NCBI RefSeq assembly: GCF_001577835.2
Contig: NC_029516.1
Location: forward strand, 61,393,700-61,457,699
DNA from: Coturnix japonica
Taxonomy: Eukaryota; Chordata; Aves; Galliformes; Phasianidae
Length of the DNA stretch: 64,000 nucleotides
Direction of reading: 5' to 3'
Below are positions 1 through 11,345 of the stretch, in pieces (position 1 is the stretch's first letter; every line of letters begins with the position of its first letter). The notes beneath the pieces were generated by a model. That model searched no databases and was not told the origin of the DNA. It worked only from the letters and a program-made list of their open reading frames with translations. Position numbers and translations under genes: made by a program.

Positions 1-2055
1 CGTTACATGCCCTGATACAGGGACTTTCCATAAGTGTTTTCAGCTATATATATGTAATCTCTCATGCTGTGCACTTCAACAGACTTCATTTAAATTGAAA
101 TGTGCTTTTAAAAAGTCATCGTATCACAACTTAAGGATTGAGGGGGGATGAACATTTCCTTTTAGCTGGCATCTGTAAGTTACCTGCCTTACTGAATAGT
201 CTTGACTTATCATCTGAATTTTAACTTCTGGCCATTGGATGTTTTTACAGCCTGTGTTCTCTCAAAAAGCTTTTCAAATTATCTGCTCTCTGGAAGGCTG
301 GTACAGAACATGATGGAGGACACCTGCTCTGAAAGAATAGACCTCCTGTGTCTATTTAGTTGGTGAAATGGTAGGTGAGTGTGAGGACAGAAGATGTAAA
401 GCTGGAAATGAGACAGAAGTCTCTGCCTTTCTCCAGTCAGACCTGGCTGCTTCCCACTGACTGCCTTTGTAATTAAGATGTCAGAAATATTGCGTATGCT
501 TATGGCTTTCCAACTACTATTTTTCAGCTTTTCAGTGCAAGGTATTTTTGTTTTTAAAGTACAGGCTGTTGTGAGCCATGTATATTCTGTGAATGTAAAG
601 TAAGTGGAAGGAATCAGGAGGAGGATAGACCCACCATATGCCCCAGACTTAAATTTGGCGGTGGCTTTGTTCTGAGAAACTTCCATAAGTAAAGTATCGA
701 AAATATTCCTGAATCACAGAAAATTTGGATCCAGAACTAAAGAAAAAAAAAAAAGTGTTCATTAAAATCAGCTTTGATTTGACTGGGACTTCTCTGTTTT
801 GACACTGATCTGTCTTACCTGTCTTCTTAGTGTAAAAAAAACAGCAGCACAGATTTTCTGACGTCAGCTTTCAGCCTAATAGTTCTTGAACTATTGACTA
901 ATATACTCAATAAATTTCATACTGTTTTTGAAAGACTTATCTCTGAATGTTGTTTTTTACTTTCCTTATAGCTCTGCCAGATAAGTGCTAGAGGAGTTTC
1001 TGACAAATTTATTGGAAGTAAAAGCAATTACTGTTAGCAAACAGCCTTCAAAGAAACATATGTTCATCCAATTTAGTCCTGCCTGTGTTGTGTAACTGAA
1101 GTTAGAATATATTTTCACTGGAGAAAAGCCTACACTGTTATATCAGTCAGTGGACTGTAGCAGAATACTGCCAGCAAAGAAAATGTATTTTTTTGTAAGT
1201 GGACATCTCTTGGCTGTTTGAGACAAGTGACGCAGCTCCTCTAGGAAGAAATACATATTAAAATGAAAGGTGAGTCCGAACACTTCAGTTATGATCCCTC
1301 CTTCCATGGAAGCATTGCTTTTCATCTTATAGGAAGAGTTTTAAAACCTTCCTTAATAAAGCGAGTACCTCAAAGAATCATTGTGTTGTTTCCCTCTGAA
1401 TGAATGAAATGTAATGCATCCACAGAGGGAAACTTGCTGCCTCCATCTCCACAGAACTGTGTCAATGTTTCCATCCTCCCAGTAAGACAGATGGTTTCCA
1501 GAGTAAAGGATTATTTTTGGATGGGGGTGATGAATAGAATTGTAAACTTACAAAGATTTCAACAACATTGCAAAGATCCTCCACCCAGGAGCAGCAGTTT
1601 AGAAAAAGAAAAATGGTCTTTTTTGTTACCATCAGTTTATCATTTCCCACATGTCCCAGTACTTCACATACTCCTGTTCTGGAATGAAATGAGTAGTGTG
1701 ATTTCCAAGGCAATCCTTCTTGCTTTCTTCTATAAATCCACATTACAGTGTGTGGATGTGTGAATTTCTCTGCCTTTTACATGTCTTTTCTGATTTATCC
1801 TCTCAGAAACTGTTGCTGTTCACTTTCTCCTCTACCAAGCCACAATTAATTATCTACTTATTGAGCAGGTAGTGCCATTCCTCCCAGGAACATGTACAGA
1901 ACGTGCAACAAATCTGTTGTCCCAGTATATTACAAAAACGAATACATGTATATATGCAGAGATCATAGTGTCAGATCACAGTGCATAGCATTTGCCTAGA
2001 TTTAGAGTGGGATATATACCCTACACTACTAAACACGTGAAACAGATGGTTTAGG
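1..2055. other. Intergenic, no gene recognised
   Basis: AT-rich sequence with short open frames on both strands, none resembling a known protein or flanked by convincing splice sites as a set. A short A-rich run lies near 742-755. No repeat family was recognised here. Confidence 0.5.
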
Positions 2056-2500
2056 GCAGAGATGTGCAAGCTGCAGCCTGTAGACCACAAAAGGCCATAC
2101 ACAACCTGTCCTACGGCTGCCCCCTGCCCAGTGCAATCATGGAGGTGGCTCTGACCTGCCAAGCAGCCTGGCCTAGCCTCAGTCATGTTCGTATTGCTCA
2201 GCAACATCCAAACATCGGCATGCAATGGGCACCGTCTGGGCTGAAACAAGGACATGTGGAGTGCAGTGCTGACTCAAGGTACTGCACACAATTTTATGCA
2301 TTTTGATACATTTGTTAAACATGGTTCTGTGAAAAATAACAAATATATAGCCTAGCTTTCTGATTTAGTAAAGGGATATGAAAGTATCATCTCATCACTT
2401 TTTGGCAATACGTACATTTGTGAACGACTGTTTTCAAGGATGGAGAGTAGGAAGAGTAAAATTCCATCAAAAATCTGACAAACATCTTGAGAAGTGATGA
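2056..2500 (+). mobile_element. hAT (Charlie-like) DNA transposon remnant, internally deleted
   Basis: The left edge reads CAGAGATGTGCAAGCTGCAG, similar to the outer end of the element ending near 52645 once that one is reverse-complemented. Both copies continue into the same interior (GGTGGCTCTG, then a CAGCC-rich stretch and TTGCTCA-type sequence). About 340 bp in, around 2398-2470, the + strand encodes a short peptide containing FGNTYICERLFSRMES followed by RKSKIPSK. This resembles the C-terminal dimerisation block of hAT transposases (family pattern FGSTYxCEQxFSxMKxxKS). The frame then meets a stop, and most of the transposase gene is absent, so this is a dead, internally deleted copy. 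The right end was not located; 2500 is where recognisable sequence fades. Seen: the block and the shared terminus. Inferred: the family name. Confidence 0.6.
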
Positions 2501-5500
2501 AGAATTGCAACCATTTCCATCAAACCAGCCAGCAATGCATTAATTTCACAAAAACAAGGTCAAATATCCCACTAATTTTGTTTTTGTTTTTGTTTCTCTA
2601 ATTTTTTTCTTACATTTTCATTAAAAAAAATTAAAAAGTAAAATCAGTTTTGTTACATATTGGATATGGGCAGTGTTTGCTTACATCTCAAGGAAGTGAT
2701 CGCAGAGTTTTAGACCCTGGATTTATGAAAGTAAGTTGATTGCTTTCCTAGACAGGATTCTTCAGTCTCTACTAATGACTACAGCTTTCATTAGTGCACA
2801 GTGGGCAAACAGACCTGTTTACTGTAGGGCACTGTTGATTCTAGGACTGGGAACATAATTTCTTTTTTGATCCATGTACCTGTCTCCCACGGAACTGGTC
2901 CTACTTTTGTAAATGTATTCCTGTTGGTTGCCTTTAATCTCTTTGAGACATCAACAAACTTTCAAAGGAATGTGGTCCTGTCTGAGAAAGGAATATGTCA
3001 CTCATTTTCTGCTCTTCCACTGTGCTAGACTATGGTAAAGACAACACAAGGTATAGATGGATGCTCAGCTGGAGTTCAAGCCAGAAATCCTGGAGCATCT
3101 TGTTTTTAACTGGAGAAGTGGAAAACTAATACACAGTCCAGATAACAAGTTTCCCCAGAATTTTTGATGCAATGTATTTGCAGGAAACTAATTAAAAGTT
3201 TCAATGAGCAATCATGTAAGAAATCTCCTGAAAGGTGAAATTACATTTCTTTAGCCCAGGAGCAGAAATTAAAACACGGCTGCTCATAGCCCTACAGTGC
3301 ACACTGACTCTTTCTTAAATAAATAATAGAAATAAGATCTACTTTCATATACACCCAGATACAGAATTCCCATATTAAATTTGATATTGTACAAAAACAC
3401 AGATCTAACTGATGTAGCTATTCTTTGAGGTTTCACACTCTTTCTTTCTTTCTTTTTTTTTTTTACTTTTCAAACTCTGACACAAATTAGCACCTGAAGC
3501 CTAAGTTCTTCTTGCCATTATATCTTAAGAACCAGTATCTGTCTTTTTATTTCTTTATTTTCATTTATGGTGAAAGTAATGCTGATAACCGCTACTTGTT
3601 CACATCATAAGGAGAATAAGGAGACATTTTCTAAGATTTTTAGCTTGTTAAGTAGAAGACAGAAGCATCAAACCCTGAGATCTAAGGGCTTATTTTGTAA
3701 CAATGTGGCTTACTGAAGTCTGCGGGGAATTCATTTCCAGTAAAGGGAAATTAGAGCAGATGCCGGTTCACTGCCAGGGCTCCTCCTAATGAATTTAACT
3801 TTTCTTTTTACACTAGCAATGTCACTTTTTCACCCTTGTGATCTGCAAATTAGAACAAGCTTGCAAGAAGAGAGCATGCCTGATGATTCCAGATTTCCTA
3901 CAGATTAGTTTGCTTCATTCCCTCCTCTGCCACTGTTGCAACCACCTCAACTAATCACTCCTGTCCCCTTTGAGTCCTTGCTCTACTTAAAACTTGTGCT
4001 TAAATGATGCCAATTATTCTTCCTGATCCACGGGAGGAACTCTTCTGTTATCAAAATATATCATTCAACATTATCCAAGAACAGCAGAAGACCAGAATCC
4101 TTTCAATGACTTCACAGACAGGAGGAAGTATATTAAACATGTTGAACAAATTTATAAAAAATGATTGTGTGTGCTTTATTTTTTCCTTTTCTCTGTCAAA
4201 TTAGACAATTAAGAAGCAACACAAAAGCATTTGGTACACACCTGGGTTAGTTCAAAGCGCTTATTAGCAGTCGGCTGGAAAGATACATGTTTAATGATCT
4301 GCCATCACGAGATGTCTCCATGGCCAGGACCTTGCACCGACATCTGTTTAGAAAACAAGCTTCTGTTTGCAGGATTTACAACTAGAAGCACTCTTGTGGT
4401 ATGAGACATTACCCAGGCTGCATCTCACAAAAAAGTCTATGTAACAATGTTTGCCAAAGATGTGGCTGAGGACTTTGCATTGCCCTCAGTGACTGTCTAC
4501 TTGTGTCTTTTCATGGTAATGCACCATATGTATGAAACCCTATGTCTATATGAGGTACAGCTCTATGTTCTTCTTGGGAATAATTAAATTACAAAGTCTA
4601 AGAAGGCTTCACTGCATTATTCAAATGTTTCCTCACTCAGTGGTAAGGCCTTGCTATAATTACTTGACCCGACAGTTTTCTGTGGCAGTAGTTGTCCGTG
4701 TCTGGACTGTTCCCCAAGTTCCTATTATGTTCAGCAAGCAGAAATTAGCATTTCTAGGGCACAGTCAATCTCAGACTGTTGTTCACTTCTAAATTTTGTG
4801 AGCTGCATAGTGAAATGCCCATGTCTCTCCTTGACAAAGTGAGTTGAGTGAGCGCATCAGCCTCCCTCTGTGCATGCTCTTTAGACCAGCTCCCCATTAT
4901 CTCACAGGGAGCTTAGCAAGTAGGCTTATAGGTCCTCCAGGGAGGACACTAAAGTTGGGAAAGATAAATGCCAATGCAAATGGTTGTTTGTTCCTGGTTT
5001 TCAGAAGCATTTGCAGTCTGCGCTCTCTGCTTTTCATGTATACTTTGGTTTCTTCTTACCTTGGCCTGGCTTTAACTAAAAAATTATATTTAGGTAACTG
5101 ATTTATGCTAAATAAATCCATCCTTACCAGGACATCAAGAAAACAGGATCACTGAGACCCTAATAAACATTTTCCTTCTGCATAAGGTTTTCCAAGGTGA
5201 GTAAGAGCATGATGGCTGTGACCCTGCCTGTGCTAACTTGAGTGATATTTTGAGACAGGTATCTGATGCAACTGCTTAATTTGGCTTGAGGGTGCTGCTC
5301 TCACTGAAGCAGGCAGCCCCTTACACTAGCAACCTGTGTTTACTCTTCTGCCACCCCTTCTATTCTGCTTACACAAATCTGGATGCAATTCCAGAGTATT
5401 AGGAATTTTTCAGTGCACAGAAACACACATGGTCTATGGCTCACAGATCAAATGAAAACAATACTCCAGTGGTGGATTGTAACCACTCTTTCAGGTACAA

Positions 5501-7964
5501 GGTTTCAGAGGAGTAACCCAATATCAGGGTTTAGTGTGCAGTGCAGAACGCATATGGACAAGAGGACAAATGGCAGGACTGTCTTTTTGGGTTACTGAAG
5601 ACTGAGCTATGCAAGGCAACGCAAACATGACAAGCAGTTAAAAGCAGTTTCAGGCTCCTTTTTTTTTTTTTCCTACTTTCTCTTCTCTCCACTTGATTAT
5701 TTTGTTAGAATTTCAATCTGATTTACTGAATTAGTACTACGTCTAGTTCAAATACACACAGCCTTCTGTCTGCAGGAGTTGGAAATAGGTAAGGGAGTGA
5801 GGACTGCAAAGCTCTCACACATAGATGCCATCAAACTAGATTCTACCTCTCAAATAAAACGTCCAAATTCAACTTCATTGGTATGTGAAATAATGTAATT
5901 TTCTATTAACTCACTGTCTGGGGAGAATAATATTTGATCCTCCAGTAATGTCTTTTGACTCTAGATCACAAAGGAGGTCATTACTAATATTGCTGTTTCA
6001 TCTCTGCTGCACAAACAGGAGCAAGAAGATCATCAACGCACAACTGCTGAATTGAGAACTGAATGCAAGAGTCCTGAAAATTTGTCCAGTAAACAACCTG
6101 CTGCCTGCAATATGCTGTCTAAATAAAATCTAATATTATTTTGCTTAGGCATCACACAGAAGAGAAACTGAATAAATTCTTTCAATGCTCAGTGGATTTT
6201 CTGCTAAAATCCTAATTGTCTCTGAGTACCATTTCTTTCTTTGAAGAAGACAGACAGACATGAAATAGAAATATTTTCAACATCTCCTGCACTTGCTGGA
6301 TGCCCCACAGGACAAACAGTGAGGTTCACTGTCACTTCACTTATCTGCCATGAGGGCAGCTAAGGAGTTTTCCTAAGGGGAGAACACTCAGAAAACCATT
6401 AAGCTTTGTTGTCAGGAGCAGCCACAGTATGACAATATGTTTGCAACAGCCAAACCTTGCTGTTTTTGCTGGTGGGCTTTAGTGAGAGGAAGTTTTTATT
6501 CATCCTCTTGTGTTAAGTTGTGCTTTCTGAGAGAGGTGTTTCCAGAGTCATATAGCTTGGGGAGGAATAATGCCATGAAGAGGCATATAGCTTAGGGAAG
6601 AATAATGCCATGCAGAGTGCTGAGCAAACAGCAGCATATTATATATATGTTTATGATTCTGGATGCCAGATGGAATAATTCAAGTGACCTGATTAGTTTT
6701 TCATTTGTCAATAGTGTCAATCAGTGGCATTACTTCAGTGTACATTTGTTGAGAAGGAAGCTTTGCACAAGGACAGGAATAAAATTGGGCATTCAGAAAG
6801 AAGTAATATGAGATAAAAGATTCAATCTCACCTGATGAATTCATGATACATCAACAACCCATTAGGCAGCTGTTCCTCCAAGTCGCCCTAATGCAAGGCT
6901 CTTCTCTTGACCTCTGTGTTGTAACAGTGTGATCCAGGCGATAAACCTGAAAGCCTCATATATCAGAAGGGGAAGGTCTGCTGTAAATTAGGCACAGTAC
7001 TGAGATGCGTAGAGAAACAAGCAGCACCCAGTTGTCCTCGCATACGTGGAGCCAGCATGCCTTTCTTTCCACTGAGACTGATGCTGGGGGTGAGCGCATT
7101 CTGAACAGATGTGATAAGAAGGTTCCTGGGGAAGGCTGCCAGTGAAAAGGTGATTTATTCTCTTTCTGGAAGGAAGAAGCAGAACCTGGGTGGAGGGAGA
7201 CCACAGTTAAGAAACAAAAGCTTTGGGAAGTACATTGTGTGGGTCAGAACAAACCTGCTATACATGTTAGTAGTGCCAAGGATAGAAAGAAGCACTGACA
7301 AAAACAAAGAGGTGTCTGCTGGAGTAGGAATTATGTTTATCCAAAGACGAGGAGTAAAGATTATGTAGAGAGAAATCCAATAATCAGCACTCAAAGATCT
7401 GAGACAGTCAGTAGCTTACTTCAGCTTGCCAGAATGCCTCATTCAAATAGCAGATGGAACAAAAATTGTGATAAGTAAGTTTGTCCTGCCCCTCAGATAC
7501 GTGAATCAAAAAATGGCAACTGTAAACAAAGTGTTTACAGCCCTTTGTCTGAAACAGGCTGTGGGGGTTGTCATACAGAGATGAAATACATTTTTCTCCC
7601 TCTACAATTTGCTTTGAAAATTGTAATACTCTCTCAAATTAAAATATTGAGTTTCTGCTCAGCTTTGGGAAGAATGTAGTATTTATGCCTCTGGGGGTCC
7701 TGAAGAAAAATTGCTTGGGTAGGCTTTACATTATTTTGCAGTAGCTGAGGTTGATATAATTATATTGACACAACAGAAGTCTAAGAAATGAGACTCACCA
7801 CAAGTATATTGATTTTGGAGTAACTTCTTTCAAATTATTTTATATTTTTTTGTGTTGGCTTTTTCTCCTAGACCTTACGTTTTGTTGTAAATGTCTCTAG
7901 ATCTTTGAGAGCAGCTTCAGAGTCCACCCTGGAAGTTAGCTCGGAGTATATAGCTCAGAGTATT
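2501..7964. other. Intergenic, no gene recognised
   Basis: Contains a pyrimidine tract near 3441-3464, a T-run near 5660 and a 35-bp tandem duplication at 6549-6618. Short open frames lack recognisable domains. No dispersed repeat was recognised with confidence. Confidence 0.5.
6549..6618. repeat. 35-bp direct tandem duplication (2 copies)
   Basis: Two adjacent copies, 6549-6583 and 6584-6618, both begin CATATAGCTT and share GGAATAATGCCATG or its near match. They differ at a handful of bases, so this is a modestly old local duplication with no coding role seen. Confidence 0.8.
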
Positions 7965-8710
7965 TCACAGTATCACAGAACCATAGGGGTTGGAAGGGAC
8001 CTGCAGAGATCATTGAGTCCAACCCCCCTGCCAAAGCAGGTTCCCTACAGCAGGTCGCACAGGTAGGTGTCCAGTTGGGTCTTGAATATCTGCAGAGAAG
8101 GAGACTCCACAACCTCCCTGGGCAGCCTGTTCCAGTGCTCCGTCACCCTCACCGTAAAGAAGTTCTTGCGCACATTCGTGCGGAACTTCCTATGCTCCAG
8201 TTTCTGTCTGTTTCCCCTTGTCCTGTCTCCACACACTGCTGAAAAGAATCTGGCCTTGCCACTTTGCCCCCCACATCTCAGATATTTATAGACCTGGATC
8301 AGATCCCCTCTCAGACTAATTTTCTCAAGTCTAAACAGACCCAGTTCACTTAGCCTTTTTTTCGTAGGGGAGATGCTCCAGACCCTTCACCATCTTTACG
8401 GCCCTCTGTTGGACTCTTTCCAAGAGATCCCTGTCTTTTTTGTACTGGGGATCCCAGAACTGGTCACAGAACTCCAGATGAGGCCTCACCAGGGCAGAGT
8501 AGAGGGGGAGGATCACTCCCTCAGCCTGCTGGACACGCTCTTTTGAATGCACCCCAGAATGTCATTGGCCTTTTTGGCTACGAAGGCACACTTCTGGCTC
8601 ATGGCCAACCTGTCATCCACCAGGACAACCAGGTCCCTCTCTGCAGATCTCCTCTCCAGCAGGTCATCCCTCAACCTGTACTGGTGCATACAATTATTCC
8701 TCCCTAGGTG

Positions 8711-9160
8711 CTAGACACTACATTTGCTTTTGTTAAACTTCATCTGGTTTCTTACGGCCCAGCTCTCCAGCCTGTCCAGGTCTTGCTGAATGACAGCACA
8801 GCCTTCAGGTGTGTCAGCCAATCCTCCCAACTTCGTATCATCAGAAAACTTGCTGAGGGTGGCCACTATCCCCTTGTCAAGGTCACTGATGAAGATGTTG
8901 AACAAGACCGGACCAAGCACTAACCCCTGGGGAACACCGCTAGTTACAGGTCTCCAATCAGACTCTACACCACCAATGACAACCCTCTGCGCTATGCTAG
9001 TCAGCCAGTTCTCGACCCACCTCACTGTCCACTCATCTATCCCATACTTCCTCAGCTTTGTTGTAAGGATGTTGTGGGTGACAGTATCAAATGCCTTGCT
9101 GATATCAAGGCAGACTACATCCACCACACCCCCCATCCACCCAGACAGTGACATCATCAT
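8711..9160 (-). pseudogene. CR1 reverse transcriptase core, open fragment
   Basis: This is the longest open piece of the CR1 RT (149 aa). It carries the palm motifs of non-LTR reverse transcriptases: [10 protein letters not shown] (motif A, first catalytic Asp), [20 protein letters not shown] (motif B) and FSDDTKL (motif C; the catalytic DD pair is kept, Ala to Ser before it). The flanking parts of ORF2 lie in other frames, so no full-length protein can be made. It is part of the LINE, not a host gene. Confidence 0.85.
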
Positions 9161-10016
9161 AGAAGGCTACCAGGTCATGCATGGTCGTGAACCTATGCTG
9201 ACTATTCCTGATCACCTCCTTTTCTTCCACTTGTCTGGAGATGGCACAAGCTGTACCAACAACTTTCCAGGAACAGAGGTGAGGCTGACTGGTCTGTAAT
9301 TACCTGGATCTTCCTTCTTGCCCTTTCTGAAGACCAGAGTGACACTGGCTATCCTCCAGTCTTCAAGCACAGCCCCCATTCTCCATGACCTCTCAAAGAT
9401 GATTGAGAGCTCTGCCAGCTCCCTCAGCACCCAGGGATGCACCTCATAAGGTCCTATGGATGTATGAACATTGGTGTTGCCTACGTGCTCACGGACCACC
9501 TCTTCCCTGACTAAAGGGAAGTCTTCCATTTCTGAGACCCTTTCACTAACCTCCAGGGTCTGGGATTCCTGAGGGAGAGCTTTTTCACTGAAGACAGAAG
9601 CAAAGAAGGTGTTCAGTATCTCTGCCTTCTCAGCATCCCCTGTTACCAGAACACCCTCCTCACTTAGTAGGGGACCCACATTCTCCCTAGTCTTCCTTTT
9701 ACTGTTAACATACTTAAAAATGCCTTTTTTATTATCCTTTTCATTTTTGCCAGATTCAGTTCCAGGTGAGCTTTAGCCTTCCTTGTTGCCTCCCTGCAGG
9801 CCCTGACATTTCTATATTCTTCTCAAGTGCTCAGGCCCTTTTTCCACATTTCATGGACCTTCTTCTTCCCTTTGAGTTTGTGCATGAGCTCCTTGCTCAT
9901 CCGCTCAGGTCTTCTGCCACCCTTTCCTGATTTCTTGTTCACAGGGATGCACTGATCCTGAGCTTGGAAGAAGAGCTGTTTAAATGCTGACCAGCTCTCA
10001 CAGGCTCCCTAACCTT

Positions 10017-10463
10017 CTAATACCCTAGCCATGGGGTAGCTCCAAGCAGGTCCCGGAAGAGACCAGTGTTGGCTCTCCTGAAGTCCAGGGTAGCAATCCT
10101 ACTTTTTACCTTGCTTCTTCCACTCTGGATCTTGAACTCCACCATCTCGTGGTCACTACAACCCAAGGTGCCCCCAACCTTTACTTCCTTAACATGTCCT
10201 TCCTTGTTAGTGAGAATAAAGTCCAGTAACACCCCTCCCCTTGTTGGTTCCTCCACCACCTGCATCAGAAAGTTGTCTTCAACACATTGCAAGAACTGTC
10301 TGGACTGTGCATGCCTGGCCACGTTGCTCATCCAGCAAATACCTGGATAATTGAAGTCCCCCATAAGCACCAGTGCCCAGGATTGTGACTCTACTTCCAG
10401 TTGCTTATGGAAGGCCTCATCAACCTCCTCCTCCTGATCAGGGGGCCTGTAGTACACACCCAT
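10017..10463 (-). pseudogene. CR1 APE-type endonuclease, C-terminal part
   Basis: A 148-aa open fragment with the conserved MGDFNYPGICW block (the GDFN motif of the exonuclease-endonuclease-phosphatase fold), VEEPTRGGVLLDFILTN and GCSDHEMVEF (the SDH catalytic motif). The N-terminal motifs of the same domain (metal-binding Glu and upstream) are absent because of the deletion noted for the parent element. Confidence 0.85.
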
Positions 10464-11345
10464 AACAGTGTCACCCTTACCAGCCTCCTTCCCCCTTTAT
10501 ACCTAGTTTTAAGACCTTTCAATAAGTCCCACCAGTTCCTCGGCTAGGATCCTCTTACCCCTTGGAGACAGGCTACTTCCATCTGCAGCCATCATGCCAG
10601 GTGCTGAGTAAATTGCTCTGTGGTCAAAAAAAGCAAAATTCCCGTACTTGCACCAATTTCTAAGCCATCTATTTGTGAGGTGTTTTTTTGGATCCTCTCA
10701 GTATCCTTCCCTGCCACTGAAGGTATAGAAGAAAAAACCACCTGCACACCTGTTCCTTCAACTACCTGCCCCAGTCCCCTGAAGTCTTTCTTGATAGTCC
10801 TCAGGCTTTTCTCAGCGACTTCATCACTGCCAGCCTGAACTATCAATAAGGGGTAATAATCAGAAGGGTGAATCAGTCCAGGAAGTTTCCTAGAAATGTC
10901 CCTGACCTGTGCCCCAGGGAGGCAGCACACCTCCCTGTGGGTAGGGTCAGACCAACATATTGGGCTTTACATTCCTCTCAGTAGGGAGCTGCCTATGCCA
11001 ACCACCCTTCTGTCCTTCTGGGTGGAGGCAGTCTTGAGGCGTGGGGTCAGCTGCTTCACCTGAGGCAACCTCATGGGTGGACCTCCCTCCACACCCTCAC
11101 TCACCTCTCCCTCGAGTTCCAGGGCCTCAAACCTATTTTGCAGAGGCACCTGGGGAGCCGAGGATGGTCGGGATGGGGGATGCCCACTTCACTGAGCTGG
11201 TATCCATTTCCATTCCTCCTTCTCTCTCAAATTGCCTTGCTCTGCTTGGCAGCGACAGGGCAGGGGTCCACCACTGTGTGGTGAATATCACCTTGCCCTT
11301 CTGGGAGTTACAGTGCTTTTGCCACTGTGTCACACCCCCCAGTTC

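Larger units (their letters stand above)
7965..11345 (-). mobile_element. Long CR1 LINE copy (about 3.4 kb), decayed and internally deleted
   Basis: The + strand shows the reverse complement of a CR1 3' end (tail repeats TCACAGTATCACAGAA, then the conserved GGTTGGAAGGGACCT block), so the element runs leftwards. Reading the minus strand 5' to 3': ORF1 remains with an esterase-like segment (about 11149-10510, including VVGIGSSLLRG and, in a second frame, AADGSSLSPRGKRIL); the later part of the APE endonuclease (10463-10017, with GVYYRPPDQ, MGDFNYPGICW and GCSDHEMVEF); then reverse transcriptase (9679-8711, with [27 protein letters not shown] and FSDDTKL in place of FADDTKL); then the C-terminal region to about 8045. 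Several frame changes and stops separate these blocks. The N-terminal third of the endonuclease is missing: ORF1 end sequence runs almost directly into GKGDTVMGVYYRPP near 10495. The 5' limit (about 11345) is approximate because ORF1 diverges quickly. Confidence 0.92.

Noticed and set aside
8067-9299. Plus-strand open frames up to 169 aa over the long CR1
   Set aside because: They are antisense shadows of the CR1 ORF2 on the minus strand.
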